Assembly (NCBI RefSeq): GCF_900243075.1 | Contig: NZ_OEZH01000080.1 | Span: 1 to 40,939, forward strand | DNA from: Clostridioides difficile | Lineage (GTDB): Bacteria; Bacillota; Clostridia; Peptostreptococcales; Peptostreptococcaceae | DNA length: 40,939 bases | Direction: 5' to 3' | Shown: one piece after another, positions 27,028-34,951 of the stretch | Layout of the letters: each line of letters opens with the position of its first letter | How positions within the stretch are numbered: position 1 is the first letter of the stretch | Program-made: the position numbers and the translations under genes | The notes under the pieces: generated by a model | Database searches by the model: none | What the model was told of the DNA's origin: nothing | What the model saw: only the letters and a program-made list of their open reading frames with translations

Positions 27028-27070
27028 GGGGCGTAGCACTATTTTTTAGTGCGACAGCTCCTTTAATTTT
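27028..27070 (+). terminator. Intrinsic terminator of the RM operon
   Basis: GGGGC (27028-27032) pairs with GCTCC (27057-27061) and GCACTA (27036-27041) with TAGTGC (27047-27052), with a small internal loop and then TTTAATTTT. It shares the GCGACAGC arm with the hairpin at 41-90. Confidence 0.75.
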
Positions 27071-27093
27071 AAAATCGGTAAGGAGGAGTGTAT

Positions 27094-27510
27094 TTGAAAA
27101 AAATTAAGTCATATACAGGGATTTGGAATGTGGAGAAGGTTATATATGCAATAAATGATTTTCAGCTTCCATTTCCAGTTACTTTTACGCAGATGACATG
27201 GTTTGTATTAACACTTTTTATAATTATATTATTTGGTAAGTTACCTCCATTATCTATGATAGAAGGAGCATTTTTAAAGTATCTTGGCATACCAATTTTT
27301 ATAACTTGGTTTATGTCTCAAAAGACTTTTGATGGAAAGAAACCATATGGATTTTTAAAGTCAATAATACTATATTCATTAAGACCTAAAATAACATACG
27401 CAGGAAAAAACATTAAATTTAAAAATAAAATTATTGATGAAAATATAACTATAGTAAGGAGTGAATTATATGTTCCCGATAAAATATATAGAGAACAATC
27501 TTGTATTTAA
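27094..27510 (+). CDS. TcpE-family conjugal transfer membrane protein (Tn916 Orf17-like)
   Basis: 138 residues with two membrane segments (MTWFVLTLFIIILFG and LKYLGIPIFITWFM) and a C-terminal basic tail, matching the TcpE/Orf17 family of Tn916-type conjugation modules. The start is taken as TTG 27094, about 7 bases after AGGAGG; the GTG at 27088 is too close. It overlaps the VirB4 gene by 41 bases, as in Tn916. Confidence 0.8.
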   Translation: MKKIKSYTGIWNVEKVIYAINDFQLPFPVTFTQMTWFVLTLFIIILFGKLPPLSMIEGAFLKYLGIPIFITWFMSQKTFDGKKPYGFLKSIILYSLRPKITYAGKNIKFKNKIIDENITIVRSELYVPDKIYREQSCI

Positions 27511-29917
27511 TAAGGAAGGAGAATGTTTTGCATATTATGAATTAATACCATATAATTATTCATTCTTATCAGCTGAACAAAAATTTATTGTACATGATAA
27601 TTTTAGGCAATTAATATCACAAAGTAGAAATGGTAAAATTCATGCACTTCAAATAGCCACTGAAAGTTCTATAAGAGCTACACAAGAAAGGTTAAAGAAA
27701 AATATTACAGGAAAATTAAAAGAAATTGCTTATGAAAAAATAGACGAGCAAACAGAGGCACTTGTTTCTATGATTGGCGATAATCAAATTGATTATCGTT
27801 TTTTTATTGGGTTTAAGCTTTTAGTTACAGAGAAAGAAATGAATATAAAGAGTATAAAAAAGTCAATATTAGCTAATCTATCAGATTTTATATATGATGT
27901 TAATAATAAATTGATGGGAGACTTTGTCAGTATAAATAATGATGAAATTATGAGATTTTTAAAAATGGAAAAGTTATTAGAAAATAAAATCTCAAGAAGA
28001 TTTAAAGTTAGAAGGTTAGATAAAAATGATTTTGGATATTTAATTGAACATAATTATGGAAAGAAAGGCACAGCTTTTGAAGATTATCAATACCATTTAC
28101 CTACAAAGAAACTTAAAAGAGAAACATTAGTAAAGAAATACAATCTTATAAAGCCAACTAGATGTCTTATAGAAGAGAAGCAAAGATACTTAAAAATTAT
28201 ACATGAGGATTCAGAAAGTTTTGTAGCTTATTTTACTATTGAAAGTATTATTGGAGAAATGGATTTTCCATCTAGTGAGATATTCTATTATCAGCAACAA
28301 CAGTTTGCATTTCCTATTGATACTAGTATGAATGTGGAAATTGTAACAAATAAAAAGGCTTTAACTACAGTTAGAAATAAGAAAAAAGAATTAAAAGATT
28401 TAGACAATCATGCTTGGCAGTCAGGGAATGAAACAGTAACAAATGTAGTAGAAGCATTAGAGGCTGTAAATGAGCTTGAAAATAATTTAGATCAAACAAA
28501 AGAATCAATGTATAAGTTAAGCTATGTAATTAGGGTATCAGCAGATAGCATTGATGAATTAAAACGCCGTTGTGATGAAGTTAAAGATTTTTATGATGAT
28601 TTAAATATAAAATTAGTACGCCCAATGGGAGATATGATAGGATTTCACAATGAATTTATACCTTCAAGCAAAAGGTATATAAATGATTATATTCAATATG
28701 TAACTAGTGATTTTCTAGCAGGATTAGGGTTTGGAGCAACTCAACAGCTTGGAGAGAACGAAGGAATATATATTGGATATAGTTTAGATACAGGAAGAAA
28801 TGTATATCTTCAACCATCTCTTGCAAGTCAAGGAGTAAAAGAATCTGTAACTAATGCGTTGGCAGCAGCATTCCTTGGATTTTTAGGAGGTGGGAAATCA
28901 TTTGCTAATAACTTACTTGTTTACTATTCAGTATTGTTTGGAGGGCAAGCTGTTTTGGTGGATCCAAAAGCTGAACGTGGCAAATGGAAAGAAAATTTAC
29001 CAGATATATATCATGAAATAAATATTGTTAATTTAAGAAGTGATATAGAAAATAAGGGAATGCTAGATCCTTATGTAATTATGAAAGAAGTAAAAGATAG
29101 TGAAAGTTTAGCTATTGATATATTAACTTTTCTTACAGGAATAAGTAGTCGTGATGGAGAGCAGTTTCCTATACTTAGAAAAGCAATCAGAAATGTTACT
29201 CAAGGCAAATGCAGAGGACTTTTGAAGGTAATAGATGAATTAAGGAAAGATAATTCTCAAATATCAAATAATATTGCAGATCATATTGAAAGTTTTACAG
29301 ATTATGATTTTGCACAATTACTTTTCTCAGATGGAAATATTAAAGGCTCAATTAATCTAGAAAAACAAATGAATATAATACAAGTTGCAGATCTTGTTTT
29401 ACCGGATAAAGATACTTTATTTGAAGAATATACAACAATGGAAAGTCTTTCAGTAGCTATGTTGATAGTAATTAGTACTTTTGCATTAGATTTTATCCAT
29501 ACAGATAGAAGTACTTTTAAAATAGTAGATTTAGATGAAGCTTGGACATTTCTTAATGTAGCACAAGGAAAAACTTTATCTAATAAATTAGTTAGAGCAG
29601 GACGTGCTATGAATGCAGGAGTGTATTTTGTAACTCAAAATGCAGGTGATGTATCAGATGAAAATTTAAAAAACAATATTGGATTAAAATTTGCATTCAG
29701 AAGCACAGATATCAATGAAATTAAGAGAACACTTGAATTTTTTGGAGTTGATAAGGAAGATGAGAATAATCAAAAAAGGTTAAGAGAGTTAGAGAATGGA
29801 CAGTGTTTAATACAAGATTTATATGGACGAGTTGGGGTAATACAAATACATCTAGTTTTTCAAGAACTCCTTACTGCATTTGATACAAGACCACCTATAA
29901 GAAAAGAGGTGGATTAA
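27470..29917 (+). CDS. VirB4-like conjugation ATPase (Tn916 Orf16-like)
   Basis: An 815-residue cytoplasmic ATPase that powers the conjugative type IV secretion channel. Walker A is GFLGGGKS (470-477), Walker B is in KIVDLDEAW near 685-692, and a FVTQNAGDVSD switch segment follows. The start is ATG 27470, 8 bases past AAGGAG. The gene appears complete, although the rest of the machinery is missing. Its stop overlaps the next ATG (TAATG). Confidence 0.88.
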   Translation: MFPIKYIENNLVFNKEGECFAYYELIPYNYSFLSAEQKFIVHDNFRQLISQSRNGKIHALQIATESSIRATQERLKKNITGKLKEIAYEKIDEQTEALVSMIGDNQIDYRFFIGFKLLVTEKEMNIKSIKKSILANLSDFIYDVNNKLMGDFVSINNDEIMRFLKMEKLLENKISRRFKVRRLDKNDFGYLIEHNYGKKGTAFEDYQYHLPTKKLKRETLVKKYNLIKPTRCLIEEKQRYLKIIHEDSESFVAYFTIESIIGEMDFPSSEIFYYQQQQFAFPIDTSMNVEIVTNKKALTTVRNKKKELKDLDNHAWQSGNETVTNVVEALEAVNELENNLDQTKESMYKLSYVIRVSADSIDELKRRCDEVKDFYDDLNIKLVRPMGDMIGFHNEFIPSSKRYINDYIQYVTSDFLAGLGFGATQQLGENEGIYIGYSLDTGRNVYLQPSLASQGVKESVTNALAAAFLGFLGGGKSFANNLLVYYSVLFGGQAVLVDPKAERGKWKENLPDIYHEINIVNLRSDIENKGMLDPYVIMKEVKDSESLAIDILTFLTGISSRDGEQFPILRKAIRNVTQGKCRGLLKVIDELRKDNSQISNNIADHIESFTDYDFAQLLFSDGNIKGSINLEKQMNIIQVADLVLPDKDTLFEEYTTMESLSVAMLIVISTFALDFIHTDRSTFKIVDLDEAWTFLNVAQGKTLSNKLVRAGRAMNAGVYFVTQNAGDVSDENLKNNIGLKFAFRSTDINEIKRTLEFFGVDKEDENNQKRLRELENGQCLIQDLYGRVGVIQIHLVFQELLTAFDTRPPIRKEVD

Positions 29918-30003
29918 TGAAATCGAAAGTATTTAGAAATTTAAGCTGGATAACTATTTTAATAGTAGTACTTTTACTATTTTTTATTTATATAAATTTA
30001 TAG
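29917..30003 (+). pseudogene. N-terminal stub of VirB6-like membrane protein (Tn916 Orf15-like)
   Basis: A 28-residue frame starting on the VirB4 stop: basic start, then a membrane segment (ITILIVVLLLFFIYINL), then TAG. Position and opening match the VirB6-like protein that normally follows VirB4. The sequence turns into serine recombinase at about 30000, so the stub marks a deletion junction. Confidence 0.6.
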
Positions 30004-30479
30004 ATTTAGAGAAACAAATAGATACATTAGATAAGAAAAGAAAAAAACTCATAGATATGAGATTAGAAGATATAATTGATAAGGAATCATATGAAGAAAA
30101 GTATGATGATTTAACAGTTGAAATAAAGAAACTTAGTAAAGAGAAAAAAACTCTTAAAGCATCATTAATAAATGAAAAGAGTATAAAAGCAAGACTTAGA
30201 GAATTTAGAAAGACACTTGAAAGAAATGAAGTGTTAGAAAAATTTGATAGATATGTATTTGAAAGTATAGTAGATAAGGTTATAGTTGGAGTTATTAATG
30301 AAGATGGTATAGTTGATCCTTATAAAATAACTTTTGTTTATAAAACTAGCTTTGATGATAAACAAGATGGACATAAATTTATAAATAAGAGTCCGTTAGA
30401 AACGTATTCAAAAGATAACAACGATAATAAAAAGAAGTGTTCATATACTAATAATGAGACATTGCGAGACTGTAGTTAA
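30003..30479 (+). pseudogene. C-terminal fragment of a large serine recombinase
   Basis: About 158 codons of the coiled-coil and C-terminal tail of a large serine recombinase (TndX/TnpX-like): MRLEDIIDKESYEEKYDDL, KKLSKEKKTLKASL, RFDRYVFESIVDKV-like segment and GIVDPYKITFVYK. The N-terminal catalytic domain with the Ser nucleophile and the zinc-ribbon domain are missing. The frame ends within the right attachment repeat, which fits an element-encoded integrase lying at the element edge. Confidence 0.82.
30459..30476 (+). repeat. Right attachment-site repeat (attR)
   Basis: ACATTGCGAGACTGTAGT, 17 of 18 bases identical to 16778-16795 and in the same orientation. Confidence 0.85.
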
Positions 30480-30495
30480 ACTTATTAGAGAATAA
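30460..30495 (+). pseudogene. Displaced original 3' end of rlmD
   Basis: Read from 30460 in the frame of the left copy, the sequence gives HCETVVKLIRE then TAA. The first six residues equal those at the left junction (HCETVV), after which rlmD now ends LLRRK. This is what insertion near the end of a gene leaves behind. Confidence 0.8.
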
Positions 30496-30560
30496 CAAGG
30501 TTTCAGACTTTTATATTGTGTCTTAAAAGTAGATTTGCCACCTATTTGCCACCATAATTA

Positions 30561-30799
30561 GGGTCTTTAAAATAAAGTGTGTATTCTTCTAAAGGAGTGA
30601 TAATTAAAATATCAAATATCACTATACAAGATGCACACTTTTTATGTTTAACAAAAACGAAATATTAAAAAAACTTATTGAAGAATATGATGTCAAAGCA
30701 ACTACAGATATTCAAGATATGCTAAAAAATTTATTTACAAATACAATTCATCAAATATTTACATTGTCGAATTTTAACGGTTTAAACATAATATATTGA
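30561..30799 (+). mobile_element. Remnant of an IS256-family transposase gene
   Basis: An ATG at 30644 opens a 51-codon frame (MFNKNEILKKLIEEYDVKA, then IQDMLKNLF) that resembles the N-terminus of IS256-family transposases and stops at a TGA at 30797. The rest of the transposase and the right end are missing. GGGTCTTTAAAATAAAGTG (from 30561) may be the left terminal repeat. The remnant fills most of the gap before the YHYH gene and may have supplied sequence near its promoter (TATAAT at 30804-30809). Confidence 0.6.
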
Positions 30800-30842
30800 C
30801 TGATATAATAAAATCATAGAATATTTTAGGGGGAAATAGATT

Positions 30843-31877
30843 ATGTTTAAGAAAAAGTTAATAGCTGTTGCAGTGAGTATAACTATGATTAGTGTAGGGA
30901 GCTTTTCATATGCTCATTCAGGAAGAACTGATTCATCAGGAGGGCATCGTGATAATAAAAATAAGTCTGGATTAGGAAGTTATCATTATCATTGTGGTGG
31001 TTATCCAGCTCATTTACATAATAATGGCAGTTGTCCTTATACTGGAGGAGGAAGTAGCTCTGGAACAACAACTTCGGTTAATAATGAAGAAAAGCAAAAG
31101 AAGTCTGTTGGAGAAAAAGGATATAATCAAGGATATGAAGATGGGTATAAAGGAAATTATAGTTCATCAAGCTATAGTGGAGATTATAGTGATACATATG
31201 AATCAAAATATTCAGAAGGGTATGAAAAAGGTAAAGCTAAATTAGAAGAGGAAGAAAAGTTAGCTAAAGAGACTGGATATAATTTAGGAATTACAGGTGC
31301 TAAATCTAATAATACATATGAAAAAGAAGCTTTAAAAAATGCTTATGATACCGGATATTCAACTGGATACAATGAATATAAGACTAAAAAGATAGAAGAA
31401 TATAAAGCTAAAGGGATAGAGGACAGCAATAAAGATAAAGAAAAAATGACATTTGAAGAAAATATAGATTCTGAATTTATAGATGCTTATAATAATGCTT
31501 ATGATGAAATACAAGAACAATTAAAAAATGATTACACTACTCAAGGATTTGAGAGTGCTATCAAAGGAGAAAAATTTGACACATCAACTATAGGTAATGT
31601 TAAATATGCTAATTGGTTTAAAGAAGGATATGATAAAGGTAAGGTTAAGTTACCTAAAGTAAAAGAAAGTGTATATAATCAAGGCTATAATGAAGAAGAT
31701 TTTAGTGTGCCAGATGAAATGAAGTCTATTGAAACTAAATTAAAAGGTGTATATGATGAAGGCTTAGAAAAAAGAGAAGAAGAGAAGAGTAGAAATGCTA
31801 CTTATGGGGTTGGAGCTGGAACAGCAGCTGTAGTTGCTGGAGTGGTATATAAAAAGAAAAAGCGTAAAAAGATATAG
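30843..31877 (+). CDS. Exported YHYH-domain protein with Gly-Tyr repeats
   Basis: 344 residues: a signal peptide ending near residue 24 (SFSYAHS), a YHYH domain at about 25-65 (SGRTDSSGGHRDNK, SYHYHCGGYPAHLH, CPYTG) with clustered His and Cys that could bind metal, then a long hydrophilic region with repeats of the type GYxxGY. Examples are GYNQGYEDGYKG, YSEGYEKGK, DTGYSTGYNEYK, KEGYDKGK and VYNQGYN. A C-terminal hydrophobic helix (VGAGTAAVVAGVVY) is followed by KKKKRKK, which suggests it stays membrane-anchored. Function is unknown. A GGGGGAAA site precedes the ATG. Confidence 0.78.
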   Translation: MFKKKLIAVAVSITMISVGSFSYAHSGRTDSSGGHRDNKNKSGLGSYHYHCGGYPAHLHNNGSCPYTGGGSSSGTTTSVNNEEKQKKSVGEKGYNQGYEDGYKGNYSSSSYSGDYSDTYESKYSEGYEKGKAKLEEEEKLAKETGYNLGITGAKSNNTYEKEALKNAYDTGYSTGYNEYKTKKIEEYKAKGIEDSNKDKEKMTFEENIDSEFIDAYNNAYDEIQEQLKNDYTTQGFESAIKGEKFDTSTIGNVKYANWFKEGYDKGKVKLPKVKESVYNQGYNEEDFSVPDEMKSIETKLKGVYDEGLEKREEEKSRNATYGVGAGTAAVVAGVVYKKKKRKKI

Positions 31878-31963
31878 ATGTTAGATATACCAATGATGAC
31901 AAGTGTATGACAAATATAATTTTAAGTATAAATATTTGAAATATAGAAGGGAATGTTATATCT

Positions 31964-32167
31964 ATGGGATTTAATTTTAGAAAAAGTATAAATCTAGGTG
32001 GAGGACTCAAATTAAATTTAGGTAAGAAGAGTGTAGGTATAAGTGCTGGTGTCAAAGGTGCTAGAGTGTCAGTTAACTCAAAAGGAAGAAAATCAGCTAC
32101 ATTGAGTATACCTGGAACTGGAATATCGTATACAAAAACTAGTACAAAGAAACGTAAACCTAAATAA
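31964..32167 (+). CDS. DUF4236 family protein
   Basis: A 67-residue basic protein with the DUF4236 pattern (MGFNFRKSINLGGGLKLNLG, then GVKGARVSVNSKGRK and IPGTGISYTK). It is probably a small beta-rich fold; function is unknown. It is common as a stand-alone module or at the start of longer proteins. It lies 86 bases after the YHYH gene, with a long hairpin directly downstream. Confidence 0.8.
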   Translation: MGFNFRKSINLGGGLKLNLGKKSVGISAGVKGARVSVNSKGRKSATLSIPGTGISYTKTSTKKRKPK

Positions 32168-32176
32168 ATATTTGAA

Positions 32177-32219
32177 ATACTAAGAAATAGACTGTTACAA
32201 ATAGTCTATTTCTTAGTAT
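32177..32219. terminator. Long hairpin after the DUF4236 gene
   Basis: A perfect 17-bp stem, ATACTAAGAAATAGACT (32177-32193) with its complement (32203-32219), loop 9. No long T run follows, so termination may be partial. Confidence 0.55.
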
Positions 32220-32265
32220 ATAGATTTAAAAAGTGACAAAATTTTGAAATATAACCTAATTTCAT

Positions 32266-32282
32266 AAAGGAAAATATCCTTT
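32266..32282. promoter_or_regulatory. Inverted repeat upstream of cwp27
   Basis: AAAGGA-N5-TCCTTT is a perfect 17-bp inverted repeat about 55 bases before the cwp27 start, just upstream of a TATAAT (32293-32298) that may be the -10 box. It could be an operator; no regulator is known to me. Confidence 0.3.
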
Positions 32283-32337
32283 CATGTAGAATTATAATAT
32301 TTAAGTAATATTATAAAATTTATAGGAGGATTTCATT

Positions 32338-33498
32338 ATGAAGTTAAGCAAAAAACTATTAACAATAGGGATGTCTGTTTCATTATTGATTGCTAGTTGT
32401 CCAACATCAAACGCTCTTAGTTCTATTAGTTCAGTAAAAGGAGCAAATAAGTATGAAACAGCAGGTTTAATAGCAGATAAACAAAATTATGATACTGCAA
32501 TACTTATTAATTCTGAAAATGGATTATCTGATGGATTGTCAGCAAGTGGATTGGCAGGAGTTAAAAATGCACCAATATTATTAACTAAGAAAGATACAGT
32601 ACCTTCAGAAACATTAAAAAGATTAGAAAAAGTAAAAGAAGTATATCTAATTGGAGGAGTAAATTCGATAGGAGCATCAGTTCAGAAAGTATTAAGTGAT
32701 AAAAAAATAAATATAAATAGAATAAGTGGAACTGATAGAATAGATACAAGTCATAAAGTTGCAAAAGAAATAGGAAGTGTAAGTGCTGTTAAAAAAGTAA
32801 TATTAACTAATGCTTTTAAAGGCGAACCAGATGCTATGAGTGTTGCTTCTATAGCAGTTAGAGATAAATCTCCAATAGTATTAACTGATGGAAATACTAC
32901 AAGTTTTGCTACAGATGGATTAGAAACTTATGCAATTGGTGGAAAAGTTAGTATGAATGATAAGTTAATAAATGAAACTAAAGCAACAAGAATAGGTGGA
33001 GTAGATAGATACGATACAAATAAACAAATAATAAATAAATTTTATAATGGCTCAAAAGAATTTTACATAGCAAGTGGAACTGATTTAGTTTATTCTTTAG
33101 TTGGTTCTACAATTGCACAAAAAACACCTATAGTGTTAGTTGGAAATGGAAGTAATAAGAGTATATTAAAAAATGCAAGTAAAATAACTGCTATTGGAAA
33201 TATTGATGATGTTGTTATAAAACAATGTTTAAATATAACTAATAATGTTGGGGATTCAAATACAGGTATTGTAAAAGATACTACTTCAAATAATACAAAC
33301 AAACCAAGTAATAAGCCTAACTCTAATAATTCTGGATTAACTGATAAAAGTACAGTATATGTAACTCCTAATGGAAAATCATATCATCTAACAAAAAATT
33401 GTTCTACACTAAAAAGAAGTAAAACAATAAATAAAGTAACATTAAAACAAGCTAAGTCACAAGGTAAAACAGATCCTTGTAATATTTGTGTGAAATAA
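32338..33498 (+). CDS. cwp27: Cell wall protein with CWB2 repeats (probably Cwp27)
   Basis: 386 residues. After a signal peptide come CWB2 (cell-wall-binding type 2) repeats over about residues 33-300, with repeated elements such as LSDGLSASGLAG, VYLIGGVNSIG, RISGTDRIDT and RIGGVDRYDTN. In C. difficile these bind the S-layer anchoring polymer PSII. A Ser/Asn linker follows, then a C-terminal module of about 45 residues with TVYVTPNGKSYHLTKNCSTL and PCNICVK, a likely zinc-binding knuckle. The signal peptide contains IASC, a possible lipobox. The symbol is from recall of the gene after CTn2 in strain 630. Confidence 0.85.
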   Translation: MKLSKKLLTIGMSVSLLIASCPTSNALSSISSVKGANKYETAGLIADKQNYDTAILINSENGLSDGLSASGLAGVKNAPILLTKKDTVPSETLKRLEKVKEVYLIGGVNSIGASVQKVLSDKKININRISGTDRIDTSHKVAKEIGSVSAVKKVILTNAFKGEPDAMSVASIAVRDKSPIVLTDGNTTSFATDGLETYAIGGKVSMNDKLINETKATRIGGVDRYDTNKQIINKFYNGSKEFYIASGTDLVYSLVGSTIAQKTPIVLVGNGSNKSILKNASKITAIGNIDDVVIKQCLNITNNVGDSNTGIVKDTTSNNTNKPSNKPNSNNSGLTDKSTVYVTPNGKSYHLTKNCSTLKRSKTINKVTLKQAKSQGKTDPCNICVK

Positions 33499-33519
33499 TA
33501 CATTAGCCAAACATATATT

Positions 33520-33551
33520 AAAAAAGACAATTAGTTAAGATTGTCTTTTTT
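33520..33551. terminator. Bidirectional terminator after cwp27
   Basis: AAAAAGACAAT (33521-33531) pairs with ATTGTCTTTTT (33540-33550) around an 8-nt loop. The A and T ends provide a T run in both directions. It can also end the minus-strand gene at 33574. Confidence 0.85.
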
Positions 33552-33573
33552 ATTGAAGAAATATGAATTTATA

Positions 33574-33825
33574 TTACATATTATTAAAAAGTAAATTATT
33601 AATTATAAAAGTAATAAAGACGATAAGTATTAAAATTCCAATAAACATTTGTATTTTTTTATTATTTTTATAATTTATCCATATCATGATGCTTAATAAA
33701 TTTATGAATAATAAAGTTATAACTATTAATGGTATTTTAATTATATTTAATAATTCTAAAATTACTAATATCATTGATATTATTGAAATTATTGATGTTA
33801 AATCAGATAAGGATTTCTTTTTCAT
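33574..33825 (-). CDS. Small membrane protein, unknown function
   Basis: 83 residues with three hydrophobic segments (IISIISMILVILELL, PLIVITLLFINLLSIMIW, MFIGILILIVFITFIINNLL), a basic N-terminus and a short KNNKK loop. A GGAGGT site 7 bases before the ATG supports it as real. I do not recognise the family. It stands alone, convergent with cwp27. Confidence 0.6.
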   Translation of the reverse strand: MKKKSLSDLTSIISIISMILVILELLNIIKIPLIVITLLFINLLSIMIWINYKNNKKIQMFIGILILIVFITFIINNLLFNNM

Positions 33826-33927
33826 GAGATACCTCCAGTTTATGTTATATATTTATTATAAAACATACAATAGGGAGTTTGAAATTATATTAATATTTAT
33901 TTGGATTATAAGTATGACTTTCTAGAA

Positions 33928-34080
33928 TTAATAAACTATTTTGAATAAGTTGGATATACCTATAAAACCATTTATAAAGATATCTGTATTATATTTAGAT
34001 AATTCTTGATAATTAGGATTTTCATTAAAATAACGAACATTAATATCTAAGTCTAAAAATATACAATTTTTATCTATTTT
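33928..34080 (-). pseudogene. Possible C-terminal remnant of an unknown gene
   Basis: About 50 codons without a start, bounded by a stop on each side. They read like real protein (IDKNCIFLDLDINVRYFNE, then LSKYNTDIFINGFIGISN). It begins inside the last codons of the RpiR regulator in another frame. It could be the tail of a gene cut off when the carbohydrate operon arrived; chance in AT-rich DNA is not excluded. Confidence 0.3.
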
Positions 34081-34891
34081 CTATATCTTCATGAACAAAT
34101 GAAAGTGTATCTTTCAATAGTGCATATTTCACTGAATAATCAAGATTAAGAAAATGAGAATGTAAAACATCAATAATCACTAAAATTACAAACTGGGGGG
34201 ATATGACATCTCCTACATCAAGATTTTTCGTTACAGCAGCTTTTAAGACTTCATCACAATATTCCCTCATTCTATATTTATAATTACAAGTTATCAATAT
34301 CGTCTTTGCACCTTTTTCTTTTGCCATTTTCAAATATTGTTGTAAATTAGCACCACTAACACTAATACATATAAGTAAAGATTGATCATTAATAATCACG
34401 GAGTTCATTTTCATTATATGTTCATCTGTAACATATTCCACACGCAGACCAAGTCGCATAAATCTGATTTTGAAATCACGTGCACACATTCCAGAGCTAC
34501 CAATTCCATATATGTATACATATTTAGCTTGTACCATCATATACGCAATCCTATTCATTTGCTCATCCTTAATTAGCGAATAACTTTTATTTAGTAACTC
34601 CTGATAAGTAGTGAATACCTCTTTTGTAATACTAGCGATATTTTCATTATCATCAACTATATTATTTTCATATGCAAATATAAATTGACGATATCCTGAA
34701 AATCCACATTTCTTTGAAAATCGTGATAAGGCTGCTTCTGAAACATATAATTTAGTCGATATTGTCTTTGCTTTAAAGTCTTGTTTTTTCTTATTTTTAA
34801 TAAAAAAATCTGCAATTCTTTTTTCTGTCGGTGATAAATCTGTATAAACAGATTCTAATATTGGAACAATACTTTTATTATATTGATTCAT
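34070..34891 (-). CDS. RpiR/MurR-family transcriptional regulator
   Basis: 273 residues: an N-terminal HTH_6 domain (LSPTEKRIADFFIKNKKK, then YVSEAALSRFSKKCGF) and a C-terminal SIS sugar-phosphate domain (VYIYGIGSSGMCARDFKIR, LLICISVSGANLQQYLKMA). Such regulators sense a phosphosugar and control neighbouring transport and catabolic genes. It lies 60 bases downstream of the DUF4127 gene, past a hairpin, so its expression may be set partly by read-through. The AGGAGG site lies just past that hairpin. Likely targets are the two palindromes at 39853-39915. Confidence 0.88.
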   Translation of the reverse strand: MNQYNKSIVPILESVYTDLSPTEKRIADFFIKNKKKQDFKAKTISTKLYVSEAALSRFSKKCGFSGYRQFIFAYENNIVDDNENIASITKEVFTTYQELLNKSYSLIKDEQMNRIAYMMVQAKYVYIYGIGSSGMCARDFKIRFMRLGLRVEYVTDEHIMKMNSVIINDQSLLICISVSGANLQQYLKMAKEKGAKTILITCNYKYRMREYCDEVLKAAVTKNLDVGDVISPQFVILVIIDVLHSHFLNLDYSVKYALLKDTLSFVHEDIENR

Positions 34892-34901
34892 AATACCTCC
34901 T

Positions 34902-34945
34902 AAAAAAGCTCATGTCTATACTATAACAGACAGAGCTTTTTTTTT
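34902..34945. terminator. Hairpin between DUF4127 and rpiR-type genes
   Basis: GCTC (34908-34911) pairs with GAGC (34933-34936) and GTCT (34914-34917) with AGAC (34928-34931), flanked by A6 and T9 that extend the stem. On the minus strand six T follow. It probably lowers read-through into the regulator. Confidence 0.65.
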
Positions 34946-34951
34946 CGATAT

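Larger units (their letters stand above)
16778..30476. mobile_element. Decayed Tn916/Tn5397-like conjugative element carrying two defence cassettes
   Basis: About 13.7 kb between two copies of an 18-bp repeat in the 3' end of rlmD. The element keeps Tn916-type conjugation genes in family order (relaxase tail, tcpD, tcpE, VirB4 ATPase, VirB6 stub) and ends at the tail of a large serine recombinase whose last codons run into the right repeat. The combination of Tn916-type transfer genes with a serine recombinase recalls Tn5397. The coupling protein, most of the relaxase, VirB6, the peptidoglycan hydrolase and most of the recombinase are missing, so it is very likely immobile. A related site is used by CTn2 in strain 630, from memory. 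Confidence 0.8.

Noticed and set aside
16778-30476. Intact, self-transmissible conjugative transposon
   Set aside because: Coupling protein, relaxase catalytic domain, VirB6 and recombinase catalytic domain are absent from the interval.
30994-31245. Alternative frame inside the YHYH gene
   Set aside because: It is a shadow produced by repetitive codons of the real gene.
33686-33925. 79-codon plus-strand frame antisense to the small membrane protein
   Set aside because: The minus-strand gene has a good ribosome site and clear membrane segments; the plus-strand frame has neither.
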